DNA of 52,165 nt, taken from positions 1 through 52,165 of the forward strand of contig NZ_ANNV01000076.1 in assembly GCF_000346755.1 (NCBI RefSeq), written 5' to 3'. Position numbers and translations under genes: made by a program. This DNA is from Pseudomonas sp. CBZ-4 (GTDB lineage: Bacteria; Pseudomonadota; Gammaproteobacteria; Pseudomonadales; Pseudomonadaceae). The notes under the pieces were generated by a model that saw only the letters and a program-made list of their open reading frames with translations, was not told the DNA's origin and ran no database searches. Within the stretch, counting starts at the first letter, position 1, and each line of letters starts with the position of its first letter. Positions 34,704 through 44,500 of this stretch are shown here, piece after piece.

Positions 34704-35996
34704 TCAAATCACTCCCAGGAGCAACGCGGTCAGGGTCATCAACACCGACGCGGCAAACAGAAAAGGGATGGTGAAGCGCTGGTGATCGGCCAATTCGATC
34801 TTGCACAGGCCCACCAACAGGAAGGTCGCGGGGGTCAGCGGGCTGACCGGGAAACCGGTGGTGTGCACACCCAGCAGCGAGGCCTGGGCCACTTGCAGCG
34901 GGTCGACGCCCAGGGCCTTGCCGACTTCGGCGATCACCGGCATCACGCCGAAATAGTAGGAATCGGGATCAAACAGCATGCTCAGCGGCATGGAAATAAA
35001 GCCCACCACCGCCGGGATCAGCTTGCCGTGGCCGGCCGGAATCTGCGCCACCGCCACTTCGGCAATCGCCTTGAGCATGCCGGTGCCTTGCATGATGCCG
35101 GTGAACACCCCGGCGGCGAGCAGGATGCTGGCCATGGTCAGGGCGGTCTTGGCATGCGCATCGATACGGGCGCGCTGGGCGTCGACGTTGGGGTAGTTGA
35201 TGCACAGCGCCACCACGGTGCCGAGCATAAACATCACCACCGGATCGACCCAGCCGGCAATCATCACCACCATCACCAGCACGGTCAGCACCAGGTTGAC
35301 CCAGAACAGACGCGGGCGACGCAGCTTGATGTCGTCGTCACTGAGCACCCGTTGCGGCATGGCATCTACCGTGGAACCGGCGCCCAGGCCCAGGCGTTTT
35401 TCTTCGCGGCGGCCGAGCCACCAGGCACAGGCGAAGACAAAGATCAGGCCGACGATCTGCACCGGGATTAGCGGCTGGAACAAGTCCGCCACCGGCACAT
35501 GCAGGGCTGCGGACGAGCGCAGCACCGGACCGGTCCACGGCAGGAAGTTGACCCCGGCCGCCATCGCACACACGCAGGCAAGGATGCGTTTATCAATGCC
35601 CAACCGCGTATACAACGGCAGCATCGCCGGCACCGTCACCAGAAAAGTCACGGCACCGGAGCCGTCCAAGTGCACCAGCAGCGCCAGGGTCGCAGTGCCC
35701 ACGACAATCCGCGTAGGACGCGTGCCGACGGTGCGCAGGATGCGGTCGATGATCGGGTCGAGCATGCCGGCATCGGTCATGATCCCGAAAAACAGGATCG
35801 CGAACACAAACATGCCCACCACGGGGGCGACGTTCTTGATACCGGTAATGATGAAGGCACTGGTTTGCAGGCCGAACCCGCCGAGCAGCGCGGCGATGAT
35901 CGGCAAGGCGATCAGGGCCACCAGTGGCGACAGGCGTTTGCTCATGACGGCAGCGAGCAGGCACAGGATGGTAATGACACCCAGGGTAGCGAGCAT
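34704..35996 (-). CDS. CitMHS family citrate-metal:proton symporter
   Basis: A 430-residue inner-membrane transporter with about 11-12 helices. The start (LATLGVITILCLLAAVMSKRLSPLVALI), the HLDGSGAVTFLVTVPAMLPLY block and the FLPWTGPVLR segment are typical of CitMHS proteins, which import citrate with Mg or Ca. GGAG lies six bases before the ATG. It heads an operon with the two AtuA-type genes and is divergent from a LysR gene 125 bases away, which is the expected regulator. Confidence 0.92.
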   Translation of the reverse strand: MLATLGVITILCLLAAVMSKRLSPLVALIALPIIAALLGGFGLQTSAFIITGIKNVAPVVGMFVFAILFFGIMTDAGMLDPIIDRILRTVGTRPTRIVVGTATLALLVHLDGSGAVTFLVTVPAMLPLYTRLGIDKRILACVCAMAAGVNFLPWTGPVLRSSAALHVPVADLFQPLIPVQIVGLIFVFACAWWLGRREEKRLGLGAGSTVDAMPQRVLSDDDIKLRRPRLFWVNLVLTVLVMVVMIAGWVDPVVMFMLGTVVALCINYPNVDAQRARIDAHAKTALTMASILLAAGVFTGIMQGTGMLKAIAEVAVAQIPAGHGKLIPAVVGFISMPLSMLFDPDSYYFGVMPVIAEVGKALGVDPLQVAQASLLGVHTTGFPVSPLTPATFLLVGLCKIELADHQRFTIPFLFAASVLMTLTALLLGVI

Positions 35997-36121
35997 GGGT
36001 TACTCCAGAGCGGCCTTGTTGGCCGGTTATTGTTTTCCCTGGAGTATTGGAAGCGGGTTAGTCTTTGTAAATTGGAATATTCACTCGCTAGTGTTCGGAA
36101 AAACAAAATGAAGCTGCTCTT
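35997..36121. promoter_or_regulatory. Divergent control region between citMHS-type operon and LysR gene
   Basis: A 125-base spacer between divergent start codons. It contains ATTGGAATATTCACT near 36070-36084, an A/T-rich partly dyad segment of the kind LysR proteins bind (T-N11-A class). No single site can be fixed from one sequence. Confidence 0.4.
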
Positions 36122-37018
36122 ATGAAAAATAGCATCCAGCACATCCAAGCCTTTCTTGCCGTCGCCCGCACCGGCAGTTTCACCAAGGCCGCCAACGAGT
36201 TGCACCTGTCGCCCTCGGCGCTGACCGTGCAGGTGCAACAACTGGAAGACTGGCTTGGCGTCAGCCTGCTCGACCGCAGCCCGCGCCACGTCAGCATCAC
36301 CGCTGCCGGCCAGGACGCGCGCGGGCCGATGGAAAAACTGCTGCTGGACCTGGACAACATCGTCACCGGCTCCCGCGACCTCGCCGCCCTGCGTCGCGGG
36401 GTAGTCACCATCGCCGCCCTGCCCTCGGTGTGCGCCGGCGCCCTGCCCCCGGCGTTGCGCCGCTTTCGCGAGCGCTTTGCCGGGATCGAAGTGCGCCTGC
36501 ATGACCTGGTGGCCCACCGCATCCATGCCCAGGTGCGTTCCGGCGAAGTGGATTTCGGCATTGGCGTGCGCGCGCGGCTCAGCCATGGCCTGGCGTTTGT
36601 GCCGGTACTCAATGACCGGCTGTGTGCGTTTGTGCCGGTGGATCATCCCCTCACCCGCCATCGCCAGTTGAGCCTCGAACAACTGGCGGATCAGCCGATC
36701 ATCCTCACCGGCCGCGACAGCAGTGTGCGTGAGCAGGTGGATGCGCTGTTCGATGAGACGCGGTTGACGCTGAACGCGGGAATGGAGGCCAACTACATGT
36801 CGACGGTGTTGGCGTTGGTGCGCCAGGGGTTGGGGATCAGTGTGTTGCCGGAGTCGGCGGCGGACAGTTTGGAGGGGTTGCAGCGGATCAACATTGATCA
36901 TCCTGGGGTGAGTCGGGAGATCGGCTTGATTACACGGAGCGGGATGAGCTTGAGCCCCGCAGCACAGCGCTGTTTCGATAGGCTCAGCGAGGAATTATCT
37001 GACACAACACCGAGCTAA
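36122..37018 (+). CDS. LysR family transcriptional regulator
   Basis: A 298-residue LysR protein. The N-terminal winged HTH covers about residues 3-62 (IQHIQAFLAVARTGSFTKAANELHLSPSALTVQVQQLE). The periplasmic-binding-fold effector domain follows, with AALPSVCAGALPPALRRF at its start. It is divergent from the CitMHS-AtuA operon, so it probably senses the imported acid and controls that operon. The ribosome site before the ATG is weak. A REPIN begins 3 bases after its stop. Confidence 0.94.
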   Translation: MKNSIQHIQAFLAVARTGSFTKAANELHLSPSALTVQVQQLEDWLGVSLLDRSPRHVSITAAGQDARGPMEKLLLDLDNIVTGSRDLAALRRGVVTIAALPSVCAGALPPALRRFRERFAGIEVRLHDLVAHRIHAQVRSGEVDFGIGVRARLSHGLAFVPVLNDRLCAFVPVDHPLTRHRQLSLEQLADQPIILTGRDSSVREQVDALFDETRLTLNAGMEANYMSTVLALVRQGLGISVLPESAADSLEGLQRINIDHPGVSREIGLITRSGMSLSPAAQRCFDRLSEELSDTTPS

Positions 37019-37020
37019 AA

Positions 37021-37109
37021 TGTGGGAGCGGGCTTGCCCGCGATAGCAGTGTGTCAGGCTATGCATCTGGCACAGACAGACCGCTATCGCAGGCAAGCCA
37101 GCTCCCACA
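37021..37109. repeat. REPIN of mixed arms
   Basis: The left arm at 37021-37047 is of the GGGCTTGCCC subtype and the right arm at 37083-37109 of the AGGCAAGCCA subtype. They pair over 27 bases with a few mismatches, around a 35-base spacer that has its own weak dyad. It lies between the convergent LysR and glutathione-transferase genes. Confidence 0.9.
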
Positions 37110-37124
37110 TTTTGACCGTGTGAA

Positions 37125-37727
37125 TCAGTCCAGCATCGGTACATGCTTGGGATGGCTGGCAACCCGTTCCAACCACGCCTGCACCGCTGGATACGGCGCC
37201 AGATCAAACCCACCCTCATGCGCCACATGCGTATAGGCATACAACGCAATATCGGCAATCGAATACTGCTCGCCCACCAGGTACGGCGTGGCCTGCAACT
37301 GGCGTTCCATCACCTTCAACGCCTTGTGGCCGCGCTTGTGGCAGGTGTTGTATTCCTCCAGGCGATCTTCCGGCATGTTCAGGTAGAACTGGATAAACCG
37401 CGCCACCGCAATATACGGCTCATGGCTGTACTGCTCGAAGAACTGCCACTGCAACACCTGGGTGCGCAGGCGTGGTTCAGTCGGCAAAAACTCGCTGCCA
37501 TCGGCGAGGAAGTTGAGGATCGCGTTGGATTCCCACAGGCAAGTGCCGTCTTCCAACTCCAGTACCGGGATCTTGCCATTGGGGTTCTTGGCCAGGAACT
37601 CGGCGGTCTGGGTGTCACCGTTGAGGATGTCCACGTCGATCCATTGATACGGGATGCCCAGCAGGTTGAGCATCAGTTTGATCTTGTAGCAGTTGCCCGA
37701 CTTGTAATCGCCATAAACCTTGTACAT
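37125..37727 (-). CDS. Glutathione S-transferase family protein
   Basis: A 200-residue cytoplasmic GST. The thioredoxin-like N-terminal domain opens with YGDYKSGNCYKIKLML and carries NPNGKIPVLE (cis-Pro) and LWESNAILNFLA (glutathione-binding Ser). A helical C-terminal domain ends in YSIADIALYAYTHVA, the N-capping box of the family. It conjugates or reduces small electrophiles with glutathione; the substrate is unknown. GGGGAG lies just before the ATG at 37727. It starts 10 bases after the aminotransferase stop, so it is the second gene of that operon. Confidence 0.92.
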   Translation of the reverse strand: MYKVYGDYKSGNCYKIKLMLNLLGIPYQWIDVDILNGDTQTAEFLAKNPNGKIPVLELEDGTCLWESNAILNFLADGSEFLPTEPRLRTQVLQWQFFEQYSHEPYIAVARFIQFYLNMPEDRLEEYNTCHKRGHKALKVMERQLQATPYLVGEQYSIADIALYAYTHVAHEGGFDLAPYPAVQAWLERVASHPKHVPMLD

Positions 37728-37737
37728 GGGGCTCCCC

Positions 37738-38904
37738 TTATGCCGCTTGCGCGTGCTGTGCTTGACGGACCACCGCGGCCAGGCGCTTGAGACCTTCGTC
37801 CAGGCGGGCCGGGTCGATATGACTGAAATTGAGGCGCAACGAGCCCAAGTGTTGGTCCGGCTCGGAGAAGAACGGTTCACCAGGCATGAACGCGACGTCC
37901 TGCTCCAGCGCTTGCGCCAATAAAGTGCGGGTGTCGAGCGGCTGTTTCAAGGTCAGCCAGAAGAATAATCCGCCTTGGGGCACTTGCCAGTCGGCCAGGT
38001 CGGCGAAGTGATGCGCCAGTGCGGCCTGGAAAGCATCGCGGCGTTCGCGGTAGAAACTGCGCAATTCCACCAGGTGATGCTGGTATTTTTCCGTGCCGAT
38101 CCACTGCATCGCCTGCCATTGGCCGACGCGGTTGGTGTGCAGATCCGCCGACTGCTTGAGCTTGAGCAGGTGCGGGAACAGGTCCGGGCTGGCGATCAGG
38201 TAGCCGACGCGCAGGCCCGGCAACAAGGTTTTGGACACGGTGCCGGTGTAGATCCAGCTGGCTTTCTTCAGGCGCCCGACAATGGGTTTGGCGCTGCCGC
38301 CATCGAAGGTCAGCTCTCGATAAGGTTCGTCTTCGATCAGGGTCACGCCGAACTCATCGAGCAACGCGGCGACGGCTTCACGCTTGGCCTCGCTGTAGCG
38401 CACGGCCGAGGGGTTCTGGAAGGTCGGGATCAGGTAGATGAACGCCGGGCGATGGCGTTGCAGGTTGGCGCGCAGTGCGGCCAGGTCGGGGCCATCGGCC
38501 TCCAGCGGCACGGTCAGGCAGTCGGCGCCGAACAGTTGGAAGATCTGCAACGCGGCCAAATAGGTCGGGCCTTCCAGCAAAATCTGCGTGCCTTTGTCGA
38601 TATACAGCTTGGCCGCCAGGTCCAGGGTTTGCTGCGAGCCGCTGACCACCAGCACCTGGCTGGCCTGGCACGGTATGCCCAGCGCACGGGCCTCGGCGGC
38701 GAGCAGTTCACGCAACTGCGGTTCGCCTTCGCTCATGCCGTATTGGCCGATGTTGAGGGGCATATCGTCCCAGTTCAACGCGGGCAGCATGGCCTCGGCC
38801 GGTAGGCCACCGGCGAACGACATCACTTCCGGGCGCTGGGCCGCCGCGAGGATTTCACGGATCAGGGAGCTTTTGAGGCGCGTAACACGTTCAGAGAAGG
38901 CCAT
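37738..38904 (-). CDS. PLP-dependent aminotransferase (class I/II, MocR/LysN-like fold)
   Basis: A 388-residue fold-type I aminotransferase related to 2-aminoadipate transaminases and to the effector domain of MocR regulators, but without their HTH. It begins with FSERVTRLKSSLIREILAAAQRPEVMSFAGGLP. The PLP lysine is Lys225 in SKTLLPGLRVGY. The IPTFQNPSAVRYS segment and EDEPYRELTFD hold the cofactor ring. The amino-acid substrate is not known. I start at the ATG at 38904; the longer frame would run through the neighbouring regulator. It heads an operon with the GST and faces a MarR gene. Confidence 0.9.
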   Translation of the reverse strand: MAFSERVTRLKSSLIREILAAAQRPEVMSFAGGLPAEAMLPALNWDDMPLNIGQYGMSEGEPQLRELLAAEARALGIPCQASQVLVVSGSQQTLDLAAKLYIDKGTQILLEGPTYLAALQIFQLFGADCLTVPLEADGPDLAALRANLQRHRPAFIYLIPTFQNPSAVRYSEAKREAVAALLDEFGVTLIEDEPYRELTFDGGSAKPIVGRLKKASWIYTGTVSKTLLPGLRVGYLIASPDLFPHLLKLKQSADLHTNRVGQWQAMQWIGTEKYQHHLVELRSFYRERRDAFQAALAHHFADLADWQVPQGGLFFWLTLKQPLDTRTLLAQALEQDVAFMPGEPFFSEPDQHLGSLRLNFSHIDPARLDEGLKRLAAVVRQAQHAQAA

Positions 38905-38935
38905 GGGTTCACCGCTAGCGAAGACTGTGGGAAAT

Positions 38936-38996
38936 ACGTCAAACTGGTTGACCGAAATTACGACAGCCTGGATGGATACGTCAATATGCTTGACCT
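38936..38996. promoter_or_regulatory. Two matching MarR-type operator palindromes
   Basis: TACGTCAA-N5-TTGACC occurs twice on the same strand. The dyad arms GTCAA/TTGAC are at 38938-38952 and 38980-38994. The centres are 42 bases apart, that is four helical turns. The second copy covers the ATG of the MarR gene and the first lies 34 bases from the aminotransferase start. It is best explained as the operator pair of the MarR protein. Confidence 0.75.
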
Positions 38997-39420
38997 TAAA
39001 AACCCAGCCGCCCAACAAGAAGCCATGCAAGCGTTCTTCTTCGGCTACCAGGCCTTCACCGCCAAGGCCGACGAAATGCTCGAACGCCGTGGCTTGAGCC
39101 GGGTGCACCAGCGCATCGTATTTTTTATCGCGCGTTACCCGACGTTGAGCGTGAAAGAGCTGCTGGAACTGCTCGGAGTAAGCAAGCAGGCGCTGAATAT
39201 GCCGCTGCGCCAATTGCAGGAAATGCACCTGGTGAACAGCGTCGCGTCCGAGACTGACAAGCGCAAACGCCTGCTGGAGCTGAGCGAAGAAGGCCAGCGT
39301 TTCGAACAGTCGTTGCGCCGTGAGCAGGTCAAACTGTTGCAGCGCGCGTTCAGTGATGCCGGCGAACAAGCCGTCGCCGGATGGCTGGCGGTGAATCAGG
39401 CACTGAGTGCGGCGAATTAG
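38986..39420 (+). CDS. MarR family transcriptional regulator
   Basis: A 144-residue winged-helix protein of the MarR fold. Dimer helices come first (residues 5-40). The DNA-binding helices follow in LSVKELLELLGVSKQALNMPLRQLQEM, and the wing in SETDKRKRLLELSEEG. It is divergent from the aminotransferase-GST operon. Two matching palindromes lie between, one across its own ATG. It is thus likely a repressor of the operon and of itself, released by a small molecule. Confidence 0.93.
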   Translation: MLDLKNPAAQQEAMQAFFFGYQAFTAKADEMLERRGLSRVHQRIVFFIARYPTLSVKELLELLGVSKQALNMPLRQLQEMHLVNSVASETDKRKRLLELSEEGQRFEQSLRREQVKLLQRAFSDAGEQAVAGWLAVNQALSAAN

Positions 39421-39468
39421 CCTTCTATCGCCTTCCACAGCATCATTCGAAAACATTATTTGCTTTCT

Positions 39469-39478
39469 TTGTATACAA
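39469..39478. promoter_or_regulatory. TTGTATACAA palindrome upstream of the purine permease
   Basis: A perfect 10-base palindrome (12 with flanks, TTTGTATACAAA) about 130 bases before the permease start. The same motif is found upstream of uraH and of puuE, so it is probably the binding site of a shared purine-responsive regulator, perhaps of the GntR family. That regulator is not in the window. Confidence 0.65.
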
Positions 39479-39607
39479 AAGCATAATTCGCCTCGTGCGA
39501 GTTCCTGACCTATTGGTCAACAAAACCCGCCAGTACCTCAAAGCGCTGTTGCCCACATTTGTGACCGGCGCTGGAAATAACAATAAAACTCTTGAGGAGT
39601 ACTTGCT

Positions 39608-40954
39608 GTGGATAGCCGCAAATCTGAAGCCCCGACGCTGGACCTCTCCCCGCCCAGCAACAGCTGGCTGGAACGCCTGTTCAAACTGCGCTTGCATGGC
39701 ACCACAGTGAGGACCGAGTTGATCGCCGGCCTCACCACCTTCATCACCATGGCCTACATCATCTTCGTCAACCCCAACATCATGGCCGACGCCGGCATCG
39801 ACCACGGCGCGGCGTTCGTCGCCACCTGCATCGCCGCCGCCCTGGGCTGCCTGCTGATGGGCCTGTACGCCAACTGGCCGGTGGGCCTGGCGCCGGGCAT
39901 GGGCCTGAATGCGTTTTTCACCTACACCGTGGTCGGCACCATGGGCTACACCTGGGAAACCGCGCTGGGTGCGGTGTTTATCTCGGGCGTGCTGTTCATG
40001 GGCCTGACCCTGTCGCGGGTGCGTGAGTGGTTGCTCAACAGCATTCCGGTGAGCCTGCGCCATGCCATGGGCGCGGGTGTCGGTTTGTTCCTTGGGGTGA
40101 TCGGCTTGAAGACAGCCGGGATCATCGTCGATAGCCCGGCCACGTTGATCAAGCTCGGTTCGCTGCATGAACCCGCACCACTGCTGGCGGCGGTGTGCTT
40201 CCTGCTGATTGCCATCCTCAGCTACCACCGCGTCTTCGGCGCCATCCTCATCAGCATCATCGCCGTAACCTTGGCCGGCTGGGGCCTGGGCCTGGTGCAC
40301 TACAACGGCATGATCTCCACCCCACCAAGCCTGGCGCCGACCTGGATGGCCATGGACGTGAAAGGTGTATTCAATGTCAGCATGATTAGCGTTGTATTTG
40401 CCTTTCTTTTTGTACACATGTTCGATACCGCAGGTACACTGATGGGCGTCGCGCAACGGGCCGGGCTGGTCAATGCCGATGGCAAGATCGATAACCTGTC
40501 CCGCGCGTTGAAAGCCGACAGTGCTTCCAGCGTGTTCGGCGCGATGGTCGGTGTGCCACCCGTGACCAGCTACGTGGAAAGCGCCGCCGGTGTTGCCGCT
40601 GGCGGTCGTACCGGGCTGACGGCCGTGACCGTGGGTGTGCTGTTTGTGGCCGCGATGTTTTTTGCTCCGCTGGCCGGCATGATTCCGGCCTATGCCACCG
40701 CGGGTGCACTGATCTACGTGGCAATGCTGATGATGGCGAGCATGGCGCACATCAACTGGGATGAAGCCACCGACAGCATTCCGGCGATTGTCACGGCAAT
40801 CATGATGCCGCTGACCTTCTCGGTGGCCGACGGTATCGCCTTGGGCTTTATCACGTACGTGGCGCTCAAGGCGGGCACCGGCAAGTACCGCGAGATTTCG
40901 GTGAGCCTGTGGGTGCTGTGCGCGATCTTTATCGCCAAATTCATATTTCTATAA
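39608..40954 (+). CDS. NCS2 family purine permease (AzgA/PbuG-like)
   Basis: A 448-residue inner-membrane transporter with about 13-14 helices, expected to import adenine, guanine or hypoxanthine with protons. The AzgA-type motifs are present: the start TTFITMAYIIFVNP, the GLAPGMGLNAFFTYTV loop, FLFVHMFDTAGTLMGVA and GVPPVTSYVESAAG. Initiation is at GTG, with GAGGAG about 8 bases upstream. It is in the same region as the urate pathway genes and shares their palindrome, so it feeds purines into that route. A LysE-type gene starts 14 bases after its stop. Confidence 0.93.
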   Translation: MDSRKSEAPTLDLSPPSNSWLERLFKLRLHGTTVRTELIAGLTTFITMAYIIFVNPNIMADAGIDHGAAFVATCIAAALGCLLMGLYANWPVGLAPGMGLNAFFTYTVVGTMGYTWETALGAVFISGVLFMGLTLSRVREWLLNSIPVSLRHAMGAGVGLFLGVIGLKTAGIIVDSPATLIKLGSLHEPAPLLAAVCFLLIAILSYHRVFGAILISIIAVTLAGWGLGLVHYNGMISTPPSLAPTWMAMDVKGVFNVSMISVVFAFLFVHMFDTAGTLMGVAQRAGLVNADGKIDNLSRALKADSASSVFGAMVGVPPVTSYVESAAGVAAGGRTGLTAVTVGVLFVAAMFFAPLAGMIPAYATAGALIYVAMLMMASMAHINWDEATDSIPAIVTAIMMPLTFSVADGIALGFITYVALKAGTGKYREISVSLWVLCAIFIAKFIFL

Positions 40955-40968
40955 AAACGGAGTACATG

Positions 40969-41595
40969 ATGAACCTGGAAACCTGGCTACTGTTTAGCGG
41001 CGCTGCACTGATCGTGATCCTGATCCCTGGCCCGTTGTCGCTGCTGATGATCAGCAACAGCCTCAACTACGGTCTGCGTCGCTCGTATCCAGCGTTTCTC
41101 GGTGGGGTGTTTGCCTCGATCTGCCTGTTGAGCGCCTCGGCCCTGGGCCTGGGCGCGCTGTTGCTGGCGTCCGAACAACTGTTCAGCGCCTTGAAGATTG
41201 CAGGCGCGGCGTACCTGTTTTACCTCGCCTGGCAGAGCTGGCAGCAATCACGGCAACCGGCAAAAGCGGCAGAAGTACCGTACAGCGCGCCGGTCCCACG
41301 CTTTCGTGCGCTGTTTGGCCGGGCGTTTGTGCTGGGTGCCAGCAACCCCAAGGACATCCTGTTTTTCGCCGCATTCCTGCCGCAATTTCTCAATAGCCAG
41401 CAGGCATTTCTCCCACAATTACTGATCATGATCGCCACCTGGACCGCCCTCGACTTGCTGTGCAAGTTGTTCTACGGCCTCAGTGCCCATGGCGCGGCGC
41501 GTTACCTGCGCAGCGGCAGCGGCCAGGGCTGGTTCAACCGGGTGAGTGCGGCCTTTTTTGGGACTGCCGGCGTGGCGGCGTTGCTCCGGGCTTGA
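40969..41595 (+). CDS. LysE/RhtB family exporter
   Basis: A 208-residue inner-membrane protein with about six helices. The N-terminal signature IPGPLSLLMISNSLNYGLRRS and the GASNPKDILFFAAFLPQF block are typical of LysE/RhtB amino-acid exporters. There are two adjacent ATGs; the second, at 40969, is better spaced from CGGAG. It is co-transcribed with the purine permease (14-base gap), which hints at an exchange or overflow role, but the substrate is unknown. Its last 62 bases overlap the convergent giant gene. Confidence 0.9.
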   Translation: MNLETWLLFSGAALIVILIPGPLSLLMISNSLNYGLRRSYPAFLGGVFASICLLSASALGLGALLLASEQLFSALKIAGAAYLFYLAWQSWQQSRQPAKAAEVPYSAPVPRFRALFGRAFVLGASNPKDILFFAAFLPQFLNSQQAFLPQLLIMIATWTALDLLCKLFYGLSAHGAARYLRSGSGQGWFNRVSAAFFGTAGVAALLRA

Positions 41596-44500
41596 GGCTG
41601 CCGAACCGGGCAAAATACAGGGTCGGCGGTTCTGTGGGGGTCCATTGGATACCGGCAATGATCCGTACCAGACGCCCTTCGTCCATGGCCTTTTTCAGCG
41701 GCGCAAACGCCTTGGCATAATGCGCCAGCACGCTGCGCCGCTTGAACCACTCGTCAGTCAGTTGCATGGCGTGAGCGGCATGCAACTTGACACTGGAAGT
41801 GTTGGCCCAGCGCGTCAGCACGTAGTACCGGTTGTTGGAGTACGGATGCGTGCAACTGTAATCCAGCGTCGCCTTCGCGCCTGGTTTCTTGTCCAGGGCA
41901 CGTACGATAAACCCCTGCTGCTCCAACACCTCTCTAACGGCCTTTTGCATGATTTGCGAACGCTCGATCAGATTGGTCTGGGTGGGCATTTGCAAGGAGC
42001 GGTGCAGTGGCTGGCGCACGTTGAAGTCCATACGTTCGAACCCCGGCGTCGAGTTCACATCCCCCAGATAGAGGGTGGTACGGGTGTTGCTGTCGAGGGG
42101 GCGCAATAGCCGGAACAAATCATCGGTCTGCCCCACGGCATTGGGCGTCAACCACTTGTCCAGCGTGGCTCTGAGATCGAGCAGGTGAGTCGCGGTGAGA
42201 CGTGGGTGTGGGTCGGACAACTCCAGCAGCCGCTCGATCAAAAACGTACGACTGCTCGCGGACAGGCGGGGAAATACCCGGCCCAAGGCCAGATGCAAGG
42301 GTTCGCTGAACAGCGGACGGTGAAACGTCCACTGACCGTTCGCCGCAACGGTGGCCGGGATGGGTTGATCAAACAACCCTGCTCCCAGCCAATAGCGGAT
42401 ATCCATGGCCGCGGAGTGCGCCAGGGGCTGATCGCGGGTGATGAAAACCAGGTCCCGAGGCGGGCGGTTCGAACCATCCGGGAGCACTCGAAAGTAACGA
42501 CCGTTGTGGTGCAGCACCCGGTAATTGCGTACAGGAGGCGCAACCGAAACCTGGAAGATCCCGCGTTCGGGCAGCAACTCCGTCAATGTCAGCTCACGCG
42601 CGACCGCCCAGGCCTGAAACGACTGCGGCGCAACCTGTGTCTGGCGCATGGCTCGATCAAATGCCACCCGCGCAGGCGGCCTCCAGTCCGTTGTGCTCTG
42701 CGCCCTGAAGGGCTGCCACAAGGCTGAACTGGGCCCAGGTTGCGGCGACGGTGGCGGAGCATCAGCTCCCAGCAACCATTCCCGCTCTTCTCGGATGTAC
42801 AGCAGCAACTCCCCTTCGGCTTCGCCAGCGAGGCTTTTGATCCGCAGCGCCGCTTCATTTGGGCGCCGATACAGCGGGTAGCCATATTCGCCATCCACTA
42901 GCACCTGCTCGCCATTTTTGACGTAGATGCCCTTTTCTCCAACGCCACGCAAGGCAACGGCCCCCTCGCGGGAAAATGGCTTTTTGAAGCGCTCCAGCAC
43001 GCCGATGGTGTGCGCAGCCGCTGGCGGCGTAGCCAGGGTATTGGCCATCCAGCCCTGGCGGCGGTGCAACTGGCGCAGCGCCGAACGCATCGCTCCACGG
43101 CCCAGTGCCGTTCCAGGCTTGGCCAATCCGGCGGTTGGCACGAATGACGTCAGCACATCAAAAAACGCCATCAGGGTGATAAACGCCACATCGACCGCGT
43201 CCTCTGGCCGACCACTGAGGTGGTAGCGTCTTGCGGCAAGCAGCATTTCATACAGGCTGACGCCCACCCCAAGCACCGGTACAAAGGACAAGAGCCCGCG
43301 CACGCTGGCCTGCCACTGTTCGCCAAGGCGTTGCCGACGGTACTGCGCCAGGGTCGCGCCCGTGTTTGCACGGGCGTGCACGCGGCGCTGGACCTCCAGC
43401 ATGCGCCCATGGGCGAGCACCGCCAGGGCATCACAGTGGCAGGTACTGACGATATCCAGCCAAGCCGTGGGTTCGGCGTCGATCTGCTCCCGGATCTGCC
43501 CCTCGATAACCTCGGCGGCAGACGCCGCTACGCGGTGCTTGATATTGAACGAGCGGACAAACCGGCTGATCTGCTCGTACAGCCCCAGGACCGCGTGCCC
43601 GAACAAGCGGGAGGGGATAATCTTGACCAACGGCGCCCTGCTGATGGCCGGCGCGGAACAATTCCCCGGATAGCCAGCCAATGCTTCGGCCTCCCAATCC
43701 GGGGCCACCAGGCTGGCGAGCGCCCTCACGTTGTCAGGGCTGGCCCCCTGGCGATTCAACGCAGCCCTGGCCAGTTGCCAATCCGCGTACTCGCTCAACA
43801 CCGGGAAATGCACTGCGCTCGGCCAGTACACCAGGCAGAGCGGCGTGCGGTTGTCGGTGATCACCAACAGGCCGGTGATGTGCCGATCATGCGCCAGGGT
43901 ATGACCGCGCAAACGCACAAAACTCAGGCTCGGCGAGGGCACGCCTGCTGCCGCCCGCGGTGCCATGGCGCGGGTAAACAACTGCCGGGCCGGCACTGAA
44001 AGCCCTTGCTGCGTCGCCGAAAACAGCTGCATCCGGGCGAGCTGTTGCGCCGCACGATCAACCAGCGGCCGTGGCAGGCCAGTGGAGGGCCGCGCCGGGT
44101 AAAACATCTGGCGGATCAGCCGCTGATAGTGACCGGCTATGTCCAGGGATGCCAGGGTCGTCATCAGATAGCGCGGCGTCAGGCGCGCTTGCCACGCCGG
44201 TTGCACATACCGCGCACGGTTCAGCCGCCACTCGGTCCAGGGCGCCTGGGGGTCGAGATTGTGCAGCGCCAGCTCCAGCAGGCTGAAGGTGGTGCGCTGC
44301 GGGCTGACGGTCTTTTTGATATGACGATCACCCGGCGCGCAGGTACTTGCCCAGCCGCAGAACTGTGAACCGACATCGTCGGGCATATCCAGCAGTGGCT
44401 GGTCGATATCCACCCCCGGGAAGAAACCGTCCGCCGTCAATTGGGCCGTCAGACGCTGGCGAGCAAACGTCTCCAGTGACGGCAGGATGTGCCACAGGCG

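Noticed and set aside
39443..40750. 435-codon minus-strand frame opposite the purine permease
   Set aside because: Rich in His, Gln and Gly without any motif, and antisense to a well-supported membrane protein.
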